Source of the DNA: Streptomyces liliifuscus
GTDB taxonomy: Bacteria; Actinomycetota; Actinomycetes; Streptomycetales; Streptomycetaceae
DNA: 64,000 nt
Direction of reading: 5' to 3'
Assembly: GCF_016598615.1 (NCBI RefSeq)
Contig: NZ_CP066831.1
Location: forward strand, 3,720,001 to 3,784,000
Shown: piece after piece, positions 43,448 through 51,262 of the stretch
How positions within the stretch are numbered: the first letter of the stretch is position 1
Layout of the letters: the number at the start of each line of letters is the position of its first letter
The notes under the pieces: generated by a model
Database searches by the model: none
What the model saw: the letters and a program-made list of their open reading frames with translations, nothing else
Told to the model about the DNA's origin: nothing
Program-made: the position numbers and the translations under genes

Positions 43448-44497
43448 CTAGAGATGTTCTGGGGCGTCGATGCCGAGCAGGGACAGGCCGCCGGCCAGCA
43501 CCGTCCCGGCGGCTTCGGCGAGCGCGAGCCGGGCACGGTGGGCGGCCGAGGGTTTCTCGTCACCCAGCGGAAGCACGGTGTGCTGGATGCCGAGAATCGC
43601 GTCGGCGGTGGTGACGAGATGCCGGGCGAGACGGTCGGGAGCACGGTGGCGGGCGGCGGTGGCGAGGGTGCGGGGGTAAGCGGCGAGGGCGTCGACGAGG
43701 TGCGTCATGTCGCCCTGTACGTCGCCGGGGGCGCTGGTGAAGCCGAGGTCGGCGGCGTTGCGGCTGAGGGCCCGGGTGCGGGCGTGGGCGTACCGGACCC
43801 TGAAGAGGGGGTTGGTCTCGCGCTGGACGAGGTGCTCCGCGGTGATGCGGGGGTGGTCGTGCGAGGCGGGGTGCAGCAGCGCCCAGCGGGCGGCGTCGCG
43901 GCCGAGGGGGATGGGGTCCTGGACGGCCGGCACGGGCCGGACGTTGACCTTGAGGGGCGCCGGCGCGCCGGGCCTGCCGTGGGCGTCGACGCTGACACCG
44001 AGGACGGCTTCCCAGGTCGGGTCGGGTTCGTCCTCACAGGACGTACGGACGAGGGCGCCCTGGGAGCGAAGGATCCGGGCGACGGCCTGAGCGGTGACGG
44101 CGGCGCGCACTTCACGGGGATGGTGAAGCTGTACGAGGTCTCCGGTGGGCTCGTCGACGAACCCGTACCGCGCGCCGCGCCGCAGTACCTCGGCGACGAG
44201 GGCCTGCTCCCCGCCGCCGTCGAGGGTGATGTTGAGGAAGCCGGGCCCGGTGATGTCGACACCGGCCACGCCTTCCGCGCCCGCGAGGTGCGGCCGCAGG
44301 ATCTCGGCGACCTCCTGCGGCGGGCGGCCGGCGGGGCGGGCCAGCTGCAGGGCGACGTTCGTGGCGTAGTCCCCGCGGCCGCCGGGACCCGGGGGCGCGA
44401 CCTGGGCCCACTCCGGCACCGGCGCGGCAAGCTCACCCGCGTCCACCGCACAGCGCACTGCACGCAGGACGGTACGGGAGAGCTCGACGGGGGTCAC
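43448..44497 (-). CDS. nrtL: NrtL: ArgRS-related anticodon-binding protein without catalytic core motifs
   Basis: 349 residues from GTG 44497. The N-terminus is an arginyl-tRNA synthetase additional domain (PVELSRTVLRAV, DYATNVALQLARPAG, ITGPGFLNITL). The sequence then passes through a shortened region in which the HIGH motif is replaced (LVQLHHPREVRAAVTAQAVA) and KMSK is absent, to a C-terminal DALR anticodon-binding domain starting NPLFRVRYAHARTRAL. Length is about 60% of a true ArgRS. It therefore cannot form Arg-AMP and may bind tRNA or regulate. I recognise the family as NrtL. It lies next to lysA and close to tRNA-Arg. Confidence 0.85.
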   Translation of the reverse strand: MTPVELSRTVLRAVRCAVDAGELAAPVPEWAQVAPPGPGGRGDYATNVALQLARPAGRPPQEVAEILRPHLAGAEGVAGVDITGPGFLNITLDGGGEQALVAEVLRRGARYGFVDEPTGDLVQLHHPREVRAAVTAQAVARILRSQGALVRTSCEDEPDPTWEAVLGVSVDAHGRPGAPAPLKVNVRPVPAVQDPIPLGRDAARWALLHPASHDHPRITAEHLVQRETNPLFRVRYAHARTRALSRNAADLGFTSAPGDVQGDMTHLVDALAAYPRTLATAARHRAPDRLARHLVTTADAILGIQHTVLPLGDEKPSAAHRARLALAEAAGTVLAGGLSLLGIDAPEHL

Positions 44498-44883
44498 GGG
44501 ACAAGCGTAGGGGAGGAGGGGGGTGGGTAGGCGAACTGGTTTGGGGGAGGGTCCGGGATGTGGACGGTGGGGGAGGTTGGGCGGGCGCGGGCGCGGGGGC
44601 GGGGGCGGGGCGCGTGGGTGGGACGGGGCGGGGCAGTGGACTGGTGGGGGCCGGTGGGGGTTGCTGCGGCGGGTCGCCGAGTCGCTGGAGGTGGGTCGGG
44701 GCTGCGGTGTGGGTGGGGTCGGGGCTGCGTCGACATGTCCGTCCTCGATCAGCCGACGGCGCGATGAAGTGGGATCGCGTGGGATGGCATTGCGGGGAAC
44801 CTGGCGGGGACGCGTCATCCGCTGCGGGCGGACACGTCGCCACGACCCCTGCGGCCGTCGGGCGGCGGCTGGCGCGGCCGTCG

Positions 44884-44966
44884 GGCGGCTGGCGGCTGGC
44901 GGCTGGCGGCTGGCGGCTGGCGGCTGGCGGCTGGCGGCTGGCGGCTGGCGGCTGGCGGCTGGCGGC
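44884..44966. repeat. 7-bp tandem repeat (GGCGGCT)11
   Basis: Eleven perfect copies of GGCGGCT (44884-44960) plus a 6-bp partial unit lie in the 516-bp non-coding gap 44498-45013 between the response-regulator stop and the nrtL start. A unit length of 7 means slippage would shift any reading frame. The flanks contain a G-rich stretch (44560-44620) and near-duplicates of GTCGGGCGGC. No other element is clear in this gap. Confidence 0.9.
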
Positions 44967-45013
44967 GAAAGGGTCTCGACCGTCGAGCTTGGCCGTCAAG
45001 TTCGGCCGTCGGC

Positions 45014-45481
45014 TCAGCTGCCGGTGCGGCCGGCGCGCTCGGTCTCGCCGGAGCCGCCGTAGACGGTCTCGGCACTGTCAAAAGACGGGCTGGTGGCCGG
45101 AGCCTCCCGCCGCTCCAACAACTGGCGTACGAGCCTGACCAGTTCGGCGGGCTCGAAGGGCTTGGCGAGGAAGGCGTCGACGCCGACGTCGAGGCCGTTC
45201 TCGACCTCGTACTGGTTGCAGGCGCTGACGATGGCGAGGGGAAGGTTACGGGTCCGCGGATCGGCGCGGAGCCGGGCGGCGGTACGCAATCCGTCGAGCC
45301 GGGGCATGACCACATCGAGGGTGACCACATCGGGCCGGACCTGGTGGATGACGTCCAGACACTCGACACCGTCGGCCGCGGTCACGACCTCGAGACCCTC
45401 CAGCTCGAGATTGACCCTGATCAGTTGCCGGATGACCTTGTTGTCGTCCACAACAAGCACCCGACCCGACGCGCCTGGCAC
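45014..45481 (-). CDS. Single-domain response regulator (CheY-like)
   Basis: About 155 residues from GTG 45481 (an in-frame GTG at 45535 would add 18 residues). The receiver pocket is VLVVDDNKVIRQLI, phospho-Asp56 in VVTLDVVMPRLDG, and Lys in FLAKPFEPAEL. No output domain follows; the last ~35 residues are Ser/Glu-rich. It has no adjacent kinase, so it works with an unlinked one. Its stop lies just before the 7-bp repeat region. Confidence 0.88.
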   Translation of the reverse strand: MPGASGRVLVVDDNKVIRQLIRVNLELEGLEVVTAADGVECLDVIHQVRPDVVTLDVVMPRLDGLRTAARLRADPRTRNLPLAIVSACNQYEVENGLDVGVDAFLAKPFEPAELVRLVRQLLERREAPATSPSFDSAETVYGGSGETERAGRTGS

Positions 45482-45691
45482 AACTCGAGAGTAGGTCGGC
45501 ACGTGGGGCCGCGTCCGGCTTTTCCCCACTTCCACCCCGCGCGGGCGATCCCGAACCCGCCCGCAACCCGCCCGTCACTCAAGATCGGAACGACCCCCGA
45601 CACCCCCTCCCCGACCCCCAAAACCCGTTCATGACGACCCCGAAAGAGCTGGTAGGGTTCTACCCGTCGCCGCAACCACAGCGCCCGACAC

Positions 45692-45763
45692 GCCCCCGTA
45701 GCTCAGGGGATAGAGCAACGGCCTCCGGAGCCGTGTGCGCAGGTTCGAATCCTGCCGGGGGCA
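45692..45763 (+). tRNA. tRNA-Arg, anticodon CCG
   Basis: A 72-nt cloverleaf: acceptor GCCCCCG/CGGGGGC, D-stem GCTC/GAGC, anticodon stem ACGGC/GCCGT with anticodon CCG at 45725-45727 (reads CGG), and T-arm GCAGG-TTCGAAT-CCTGC. Discriminator A is at 45763 and CCA is not encoded. The downstream integrase remnant suggests its 3' end served as an attachment site. Confidence 0.96.
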
Positions 45764-45782
45764 CCCTGTATGAGGTGCCCAG

Positions 45783-45819
45783 AGACCCCGCCATCAGCGC
45801 GTAGCTGAGGACGGGGTCT
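45783..45819 (+). terminator. Terminator after tRNA-Arg
   Basis: AGACCCCG (45783-45790) pairs with CGGGGTCT (45812-45819), with inner stem TCAGC/GCTGA, 20 bp past the tRNA. Confidence 0.8.
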
Positions 45820-45965
45820 TGGCGTATGTGCAGGCGGATGCCGCCGAAAGCAGCCGTTTGCCAGCGATCACGTTGTAATAGCGTGTTGATCTTGCGGGGC
45901 TTCGCGGCAGGTCAGTGACCGTTTCCGGCCTCTTGAGCGTAGCTTCCGACACACCTCCGATACGG

Positions 45966-45993
45966 CGAAAGCCCCGGATCTCAGAGGCTTTCG
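45966..45993 (-). terminator. Hairpin downstream of the integrase remnant
   Basis: CGAAAGCC (45966-45973) pairs with GGCTTTCG (45986-45993), in the place where integrase genes of tRNA-borne elements usually end. Confidence 0.6.
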
Positions 45994-46014
45994 TGTGAGT
46001 GCCGTGTGAGTCGT

Positions 46015-46297
46015 TCATCTCGTGCTCCTGGCCGTCGATGCACTTCGCGTGGATCTTGAGCAGCACGTCGACCGAGTGACCCGCGCGAGCGGCCACGTCC
46101 GGTGCCGGTACTCCGGAGTTGAGCCACTACGAGACGTCCGCCGACCGTAGGTCGTTCGGCCGGAAAGCGAGCACGGACGAGACCTGTTCCGGCAGGAGCG
46201 CCGGCTCTCGCGTCTGCTTCCACATTCGCGAGAACGACGGCATACGGAAAGGCAATTCGAGAGGAGCACCATAGCCGGACTCTTCCTGCACGCGTAC
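46015..46297 (-). pseudogene. C-terminal remnant of a tyrosine-recombinase integrase
   Basis: The single frame reads FSRMWKQTREPALLPEQV, then RPNDLRSADVS-stop-WLNSGVPAPDVAARAG and HSVDVLLKIHAKCIDGQEHEM. This is the C-terminal catalytic part of the integrases common in Streptomyces integrative elements. It is dead several times over: an in-frame TAG at 46127-46129, the catalytic Tyr of the VY-A-KCIDG motif changed to His (CAC), the His of LRHAA changed to Ser, and no N-terminal two-thirds. It marks an old integration at the adjacent tRNA-Arg. The second attachment site is not visible in the window. Confidence 0.85.
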
Positions 46298-46331
46298 CCC
46301 AGCCATGCGCGCTGTGAGGGATGATTCGGCA

Positions 46332-46817
46332 ATGGAACCAGCCGTGGTGACAGGCATCGCCGTACTCGGAACACTGCTCGGTTCGGCGCTCACCTACTAC
46401 TTCCAGAAGCGTCAGGCGGTCTACATCCATGCGATGACCGCCCGCGAACGGCTTCGCGCGGAGAGGATCGGCGCTTACGGTGCGCTCGTCGAGAGCGTGG
46501 CAGATCTCCGCGGAGGTCAACTCATCAGGTGGACGACCCGCCGTGAGAGCCCTGCCGACAGTGACGAGTACGCACGAGCGAGGTCCGATTCATGGCGGCT
46601 AAGGGCAGCCGCCCGCAGCACCATGTACCGGGTACAGCTGGTCACGGACGATGAGGATTTCGCCCGGCGTGCGCGCGAGTTGGTGGAACTGACCATCCAG
46701 ATCCTCGACGCCACCGATGCCGAGGATCTCGCCACCCGGGCTCAGCGTTCGGCCGACGAAACGGATGCCTTCATCATTGAGGCGAGGCAGAGGCTGGGCA
46801 GGGGCGGTGCGGGCTAG
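46332..46817 (+). CDS. Small membrane-anchored helical protein of the island
   Basis: 161 residues from ATG 46332 (an extension to 46305 is possible). An N-terminal transmembrane helix (VVTGIAVLGTLLGSALTYYF) is followed by an Arg/Glu-rich, probably coiled-coil cytoplasmic region. Similar proteins are, as I recall, frequent passengers of actinomycete integrative elements and plasmids. It converges on the 46840 gene with 22 bp between stops. The function is unknown. Confidence 0.7.
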   Translation: MEPAVVTGIAVLGTLLGSALTYYFQKRQAVYIHAMTARERLRAERIGAYGALVESVADLRGGQLIRWTTRRESPADSDEYARARSDSWRLRAAARSTMYRVQLVTDDEDFARRARELVELTIQILDATDAEDLATRAQRSADETDAFIIEARQRLGRGGAG

Positions 46818-46839
46818 GATGGACGGCCACCCCTCGACG

Positions 46840-47967
46840 TTACTCCAGGAAAGACGTCGAGTTCCCTCTCGGTTGATACTCGAATACTCCGATTTTGCTT
46901 GATCCAAGGGAGTAGGGTGAGAGATATTGCGACCCTCTGCTGTTGAGAACGTCAGCCCGCGCATCGCCGACCGAGCTACATTTTCGCAAGAATTCCTGGA
47001 CCACGAACTGAGCGGCAACGGCGATTGGCTTCGGCCCGAATGAGCCAATCGCCAGAAGTGACCGCGAACCCTCCTCAGTAGCCTGCACACAAATCCGCGC
47101 CACATCGCGCATGTATGCCAGCGCATGGCGCACGGTAAAGACGTAGCGAACCTGCACACCGTGCAATGGCGCGTCCCGGAGTATCGTGTAGTGGTTACGC
47201 AGCTTTAGGCGCGATTCCAGCAAGTTGTCCGTATGAACGAAGTTGACCAGATGAATTCCGATCTGGTTCCCCATTCCGTTGTCTCGGACTGATTCAAGCA
47301 GGGAAAACGTGTCATGCGTAGTACCTGCCGCGAAGATTACGACTTCAGCGTGGTTGCGCCCGTCAAGCAGGCTACGAAGAGGCAAGCGGCTGAAGTGGCC
47401 GACCACTTCGCCCAGAAGCTCTGGACCCGCCGCCTTCGGATAGCTCTCCGACCATGCATAAAGCAACGTGACGTTCTCTACCAGAGGAAACTTGCTGCTC
47501 GAATCTCCAGACTTTTCGACTTCTTCTATCAACGCCGAGAGGAGGTTTCGAGGAAAAGCGGAGTAGTCAACGATCAGCTCATCGATTCTCGATATTCCAC
47601 GCATCAACAGCGCCAATTCGCTGACGAACCTGCCCTGGTCAATCGGATACTCTAGAATCTTGTGCACCACTCTGTCCCGCTGCTCCGATAAATGCAGCGA
47701 TCGAATCACCTTGCGAACATTCACTGCCTTGATTGCATCCAGGAACGTGGGGCTGTGTCTGCCCTGAAGGGTAAAAATGATCCAGTTAATACGCACGGCA
47801 CCCGGGTGGGCGTGATACTCGGCTCGAATCATGTCGAGCAGCTCTTCACAACACAGGGTGGACCGCTCCTCAAAATTCGGCGCCAGGATCACCACCAATT
47901 GTTTACGAGAGCATTCTCGGATGATGGACCGAACTACACTCAGGTCGCCGACGCGGAGATTTGTCAT
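46840..47967 (-). CDS. Unknown protein, third gene of the phosphoribosyl-related operon
   Basis: 375 residues from ATG 47967, which overlaps the upstream TGA (ATGA). It is soluble and alpha/beta. Recognisable points are NFEERS at 31-36, IVDYSAFPR near 132-140, TLLYAWSESYP near 167-177, VVIFAAGTTHDTF near 209-221 and GSFGPKP at 308-314. They suggest two related Rossmann-like halves and resemble, from memory only, uncharacterised proteins with FEERS and LG-x-KP motifs found in conflict-system operons. G+C is much lower than in the core genes, consistent with transfer. I assign no function. Confidence 0.75.
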   Translation of the reverse strand: MTNLRVGDLSVVRSIIRECSRKQLVVILAPNFEERSTLCCEELLDMIRAEYHAHPGAVRINWIIFTLQGRHSPTFLDAIKAVNVRKVIRSLHLSEQRDRVVHKILEYPIDQGRFVSELALLMRGISRIDELIVDYSAFPRNLLSALIEEVEKSGDSSSKFPLVENVTLLYAWSESYPKAAGPELLGEVVGHFSRLPLRSLLDGRNHAEVVIFAAGTTHDTFSLLESVRDNGMGNQIGIHLVNFVHTDNLLESRLKLRNHYTILRDAPLHGVQVRYVFTVRHALAYMRDVARICVQATEEGSRSLLAIGSFGPKPIAVAAQFVVQEFLRKCSSVGDARADVLNSRGSQYLSPYSLGSSKIGVFEYQPRGNSTSFLE

Positions 47968-49160
47968 GAGGCTCCACCTTGGGCCGAGTCGCGTAAAGCG
48001 TCCACAATATCTTGGTTGGATTCCAAGTCGATCCACTTGTTCGACGAGGGCTCAGCACTCTGATTCCCAATTCTGGAGTGCACTCGCACGTAGGGGCCCA
48101 CATATATGTCCTCGGCGGTCGGCTCCGTCGCATACCAGAAGATCGGCAATGAGTCAGTCGGGCAATTGGAGTAGTCAACGAGGGTAAGCCCGCAGGCGCG
48201 GTAACCAAACTCCAGGTCATCGCCACTTCGATCACGCATTCGCGCTAGTCTGCTATCCGACTTGATGAAGCGCGCCGAAAACCAGTGACACAGCTCGAGC
48301 GCGCTTTCTCTTATCGCAACATCAGCTATCAGAGTTGAGTCGGGGTGGGTAATACTGTGTCGGTCATCGAACAGTACCGCGCAATACCACGCTAGCGCGC
48401 CGGCCGGAAGATCCTGGACAATCGCCTGGATCGCATCGACAGCCTTGCTGGTGAGAACCTGGCACAGCACCACTACCTTCGGCGGTTTGAATCCCACTTT
48501 TTCGGCAATGCTCCGCGCGATGGCCAACCGCCGCAGATCCGTTTCCAGGGAATGGCCACTCAATGACTTATCAACCAGAATAACCCAATACGGTTTGGCG
48601 AACAACGGAACCAGCATGGCTCTCGCCCGGTCTCGTTTAGCCGGATTGAGTAGATCGAGGAGCACATCGGCCAACTTGTCGACGCCCTCGACCCGCTGCA
48701 GCCGCTGATTGTCCAACCGCCCCTCGAGCCCATTGACGTGGCAGAACGTTCCAGTCATGGCGCTGGGGTCATTCTCGAAGATATGAATGCTGTCAAGTAT
48801 TCGTTGACGGGCTCCGACCGAGTCGCAGCCGAGTTCCCTTTCGCAGAGTTCTAGATACAACGCCCTCCAGGCGTCGTTCAGCAAAACCTGTGGAAGGTAT
48901 ACCGTGTTAGCGAAAAGAAAAAGTGCCGCGTGCTTCCATTCCTGAGGTACGTCGCTGAAGTGATCCAGGCAATCAAGGGACTTCCAGATGCGACGCCATA
49001 CAGGAACGGAAGTTCCTCGATAGGGGGACGAAACCTCCAAGTTGTCCAGCAGGTGCAGTTTCGAGACCACATGCTCGTCAGAAATGGCAGATACGTCAAT
49101 ACTCTCCCAAAAAGGGGCCGAGTAGTCCGAGAACGGGCCATACGAATCGCCATATCGCAC
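47964..49160 (-). CDS. Phosphoribosyltransferase-like protein (PRTase-CE-like)
   Basis: 398 residues. Near 191-210 it has WVILVDKSLSGHSLETDLRR, matching the position and pattern of a PRPP-binding loop (hydrophobic-Asp-x-x-x-Ser-Gly-x-Ser), although the usual Asp-Asp is Asp197-Lys198. The C-terminal FGYRACGLTLVDYSNCPTDS then LPIFWYA resembles the ending of PRTase-like conflict-system proteins (Gly-Tyr-Gly ... Pro-x-x-x-Leu-Pro-x-x-Trp). An N-terminal helical region (FLFANTVYLPQVLLNDAW) precedes it. It starts 5 bp after the TrpF-like gene stop and overlaps the next gene. Low G+C suggests acquisition. Activity is unproven. Confidence 0.7.
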   Translation of the reverse strand: MRYGDSYGPFSDYSAPFWESIDVSAISDEHVVSKLHLLDNLEVSSPYRGTSVPVWRRIWKSLDCLDHFSDVPQEWKHAALFLFANTVYLPQVLLNDAWRALYLELCERELGCDSVGARQRILDSIHIFENDPSAMTGTFCHVNGLEGRLDNQRLQRVEGVDKLADVLLDLLNPAKRDRARAMLVPLFAKPYWVILVDKSLSGHSLETDLRRLAIARSIAEKVGFKPPKVVVLCQVLTSKAVDAIQAIVQDLPAGALAWYCAVLFDDRHSITHPDSTLIADVAIRESALELCHWFSARFIKSDSRLARMRDRSGDDLEFGYRACGLTLVDYSNCPTDSLPIFWYATEPTAEDIYVGPYVRVHSRIGNQSAEPSSNKWIDLESNQDIVDALRDSAQGGAS

Positions 49161-49165
49161 CGACT

Positions 49166-49924
49166 TTACCGCTTTTCCGGTAGAAGCTCGCCCGCTGAAG
49201 CACCGCGAACTGCGCGGATGAACGCTGCCAACTTTTCGGGGTCTTGCTTTCCGGTTGAATTCAATAGTCCACTCTGCGTGTCGACTGCGTACGGATTGTA
49301 TCGACGCACAATCTCGGCAACATTGCCCGCGTCGAGCCCTCCGGCCATGAACACCCGACCCGGGTCGATCACCTCCAGAGCCCGCCGGACGGAATCGGAC
49401 GAAAGTAGTCGCCCGGTGCCGCCCGCACTGTGGTCAAGGATCACGAAGTCCACCAGGTGCAGGAGTTCGTCGACAAGCCGCCGGTCCAGAGCTGTCGTTG
49501 GGTCGACCAGCAGGATGATCCCGGCCGGGGATCCATGCCTGCGTAACTCGTTGTGCAGCTCCACCAGGCCGCTCATCGACCACTGGTGATGCAGCTGCAG
49601 CCAATTGATCCTGGTATACGCGAGCGCCCGAGTGATCTGTGCGACGTCCACGACCTTGGTGAGGAGCACCGGACTGATCGCCAAACCGTGCTCCGCCGTC
49701 AGCTCCGCGAGCCGCCGGGCTTGCGCCAAGTCCGGGATCTCCAGCGACGTGATCGCATGTAGACCGACGAACTCATACCCCAGTTCGGCCATCAGCTGGA
49801 TTGAGTCAAATTCCCTCACTCGACACCCCTTGACGAACGTGCCGCGCGTGCTCTCGCTGATGGCGACCTCCGTAGGGCTCGGGGCGACGGGGTTGCATCG
49901 GGCGTCGTTTCGAGTACTACGCAC
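49166..49924 (-). CDS. TrpF-like (phosphoribosylanthranilate isomerase fold) protein
   Basis: 252 residues from GTG 49924. A GTG at 49820 has a better ribosome-binding site but would delete the Cys motif. TIM-barrel landmarks of PRA isomerase are present: TFVKGC with Cys34 (cf. catalytic Cys in VKICG), LQLHH, VILDH with Asp164 (catalytic Asp), GGTG 168-171, AGGL 194-197 and VDTQSGL. These include both catalytic residues and the phosphate-binding loops. Streptomyces normally uses bifunctional PriA instead of TrpF. As the first gene of an operon with a PRTase-like protein, it may isomerise a phosphoribosylamine other than PRA. Confidence 0.75.
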   Translation of the reverse strand: MRSTRNDARCNPVAPSPTEVAISESTRGTFVKGCRVREFDSIQLMAELGYEFVGLHAITSLEIPDLAQARRLAELTAEHGLAISPVLLTKVVDVAQITRALAYTRINWLQLHHQWSMSGLVELHNELRRHGSPAGIILLVDPTTALDRRLVDELLHLVDFVILDHSAGGTGRLLSSDSVRRALEVIDPGRVFMAGGLDAGNVAEIVRRYNPYAVDTQSGLLNSTGKQDPEKLAAFIRAVRGASAGELLPEKR

Positions 49925-49998
49925 CGATACCTAACCCATCCAGGTGTCCGCCAACCCTTCTGTTTCCCTGAAACTCTGCGAGAAAAGCACTGCCGGCA

Positions 49999-50382
49999 AC
50001 GGTCCGCTTCTTGGCACACCTGCTGGACGGCTTGGATCTGAAGAACTCGGTGGTGACCACCGACCCTCTGCACACCAAGCATGATCACGGGGCCTGTCCG
50101 ATCGGCCGCGGCGCTCACTACGTGACTGTCGTGAATAAGAACCGTCACGGCCTGTACGCCCAGGTCAGGAAGCTGCCGTGGCGGGACGTCCCGCTCGGGC
50201 ACCGCACCCGCGACCACTCCCACCACCGCGAAGAGATCTACCGGCTCAAAGTCGCCGCGTTCAGCCACCTGGACCACGCCAGTGCCCGGCAAGCGATCCA
50301 AGTGGTGCGGTAGCAGCGCGACTTGAGCACCGGGAAGCTGGCCATCCAGCACGTCTGCCTGACTACCAGCCTGAGCTTCACA
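49999..50382 (+). pseudogene. ISAs1-family transposase fragment
   Basis: The frame gives LLDGLDLKNSVVTTDPLHTK, HDHGACPIGRGAHYVTVVNK and LPWRDVPLGHRTRDHSHHRE, characteristic of the central DDE part of ISAs1-type transposases. It is truncated at both ends, and a TAG at 50311-50313 replaces a Trp codon in VVRWRRDLSTGKL before the frame resumes. No terminal inverted repeats are seen. It is a decayed insertion sequence in the island. Confidence 0.85.
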
Positions 50383-50422
50383 AGGACTCAGCGGATTGCG
50401 GATCAAGAGAGTGCCGTCGATT

Positions 50423-51051
50423 TCAGGGCGGGGTGTCACTCGGCCTCGGCCGCGAAGCGGTCCGTGCCCAGGACTTCAAGGTGCGTTTTTCGTGGCTTTC
50501 TGTGTTGGTGCGGCTGTTGTTGTCGTGTTCCTCGGGGGCGTAGCGCTCACGGGCGGCCGGATCGGTGAACCAACGGCAGGTCGCGATGCGGGCGTTGCCC
50601 GTGTATTGGGTCTGCTCGCCGAGCAGTGCCATCGCGGACGGGGTCTGCAGCAGCGTCTCGCCCAGCGGGCCTATGACCTGCGCGGTGGTGTCGGTGTCGG
50701 ACAGGCCGTCCATGACCCGCATCAGGCCGGGGCTCACATGCTGAACGCGTAGGTCGCGGCGGGCCGTTCGGTAACCCGCGAGCAGGAACAGGTGGTCTCG
50801 TTCGTCGGGGGTCAGGCGTAGGCTGCGGGCGATCGCCGCGATCATCTGCTCCGACGGTTGCGGGCCGTCGCCGCGTTCCAGGCGGACGAAGTAGTCGGCG
50901 GGCATGGTGCACAGTTCCGCCACCTCCTCGCGGCGCAGCCCGGAGCGCGTCGGCGTTGTCCGCGGCGCAGTCCGACGTCCTCCGGTTGCAGTGCCGTCCG
51001 ACGGGTGCTCAGGAAGGCGCCTAGGGACGAGCGATCGAACGTATGGCCCAT
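50423..51051 (-). pseudogene. Frameshifted, truncated XRE-family regulator (MmyB-type)
   Basis: The N-terminal piece (GAFLSTRRTALQPEDVGL) reads in one frame from 51051. Near 50935-50955 the homology passes to another frame as SGLRREEVAELCTMPADYF, RLERGDGPQPSEQMIAAIAR and RLTPDERDHLFLLAGY. A one-base indel thus breaks the HTH. The MmyB-like ligand domain (GLMRVMDGLSDTDT, CRWFTDPAARERYAPEEHD) stops short of its usual end. It is a decayed regulator. Confidence 0.8.
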
Positions 51052-51262
51052 GGTCCTCATCGTTGGCCATCCCGCGCGGCTTGGCCACGACCTGCCATTC
51101 AGTGGTTCCGCATGTCCTTCCAGTGCCCGTGGTGCGGCGAGTTCACTGGCGATGCGATCACCGGTCGCCTCGTACCCATAACCGCCAGCCCATGGCGGCC
51201 AACACCCATTGCGGCCAACCCACGACAGCCAGACCACAACCGCTGAACCGCAACCGCCGAAC

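Noticed and set aside
44884..44966. Possible CRISPR array or coding repeat
   Set aside because: The units are contiguous 7-mers without spacers, and the period is not a multiple of three; no cas genes occur in the window.
44523..45138. Plus-strand Gly/Ala- and Arg/Leu-rich frames across the nrtL-response regulator gap
   Set aside because: Low-complexity readings of G-rich and 7-bp repeat DNA, without start signals or homology.
50423..51088. Intact 221-residue HTH regulator
   Set aside because: The start of the known HTH lies in another frame and the C-terminal domain is short, so this frame is only the 3' part of a frameshifted gene.
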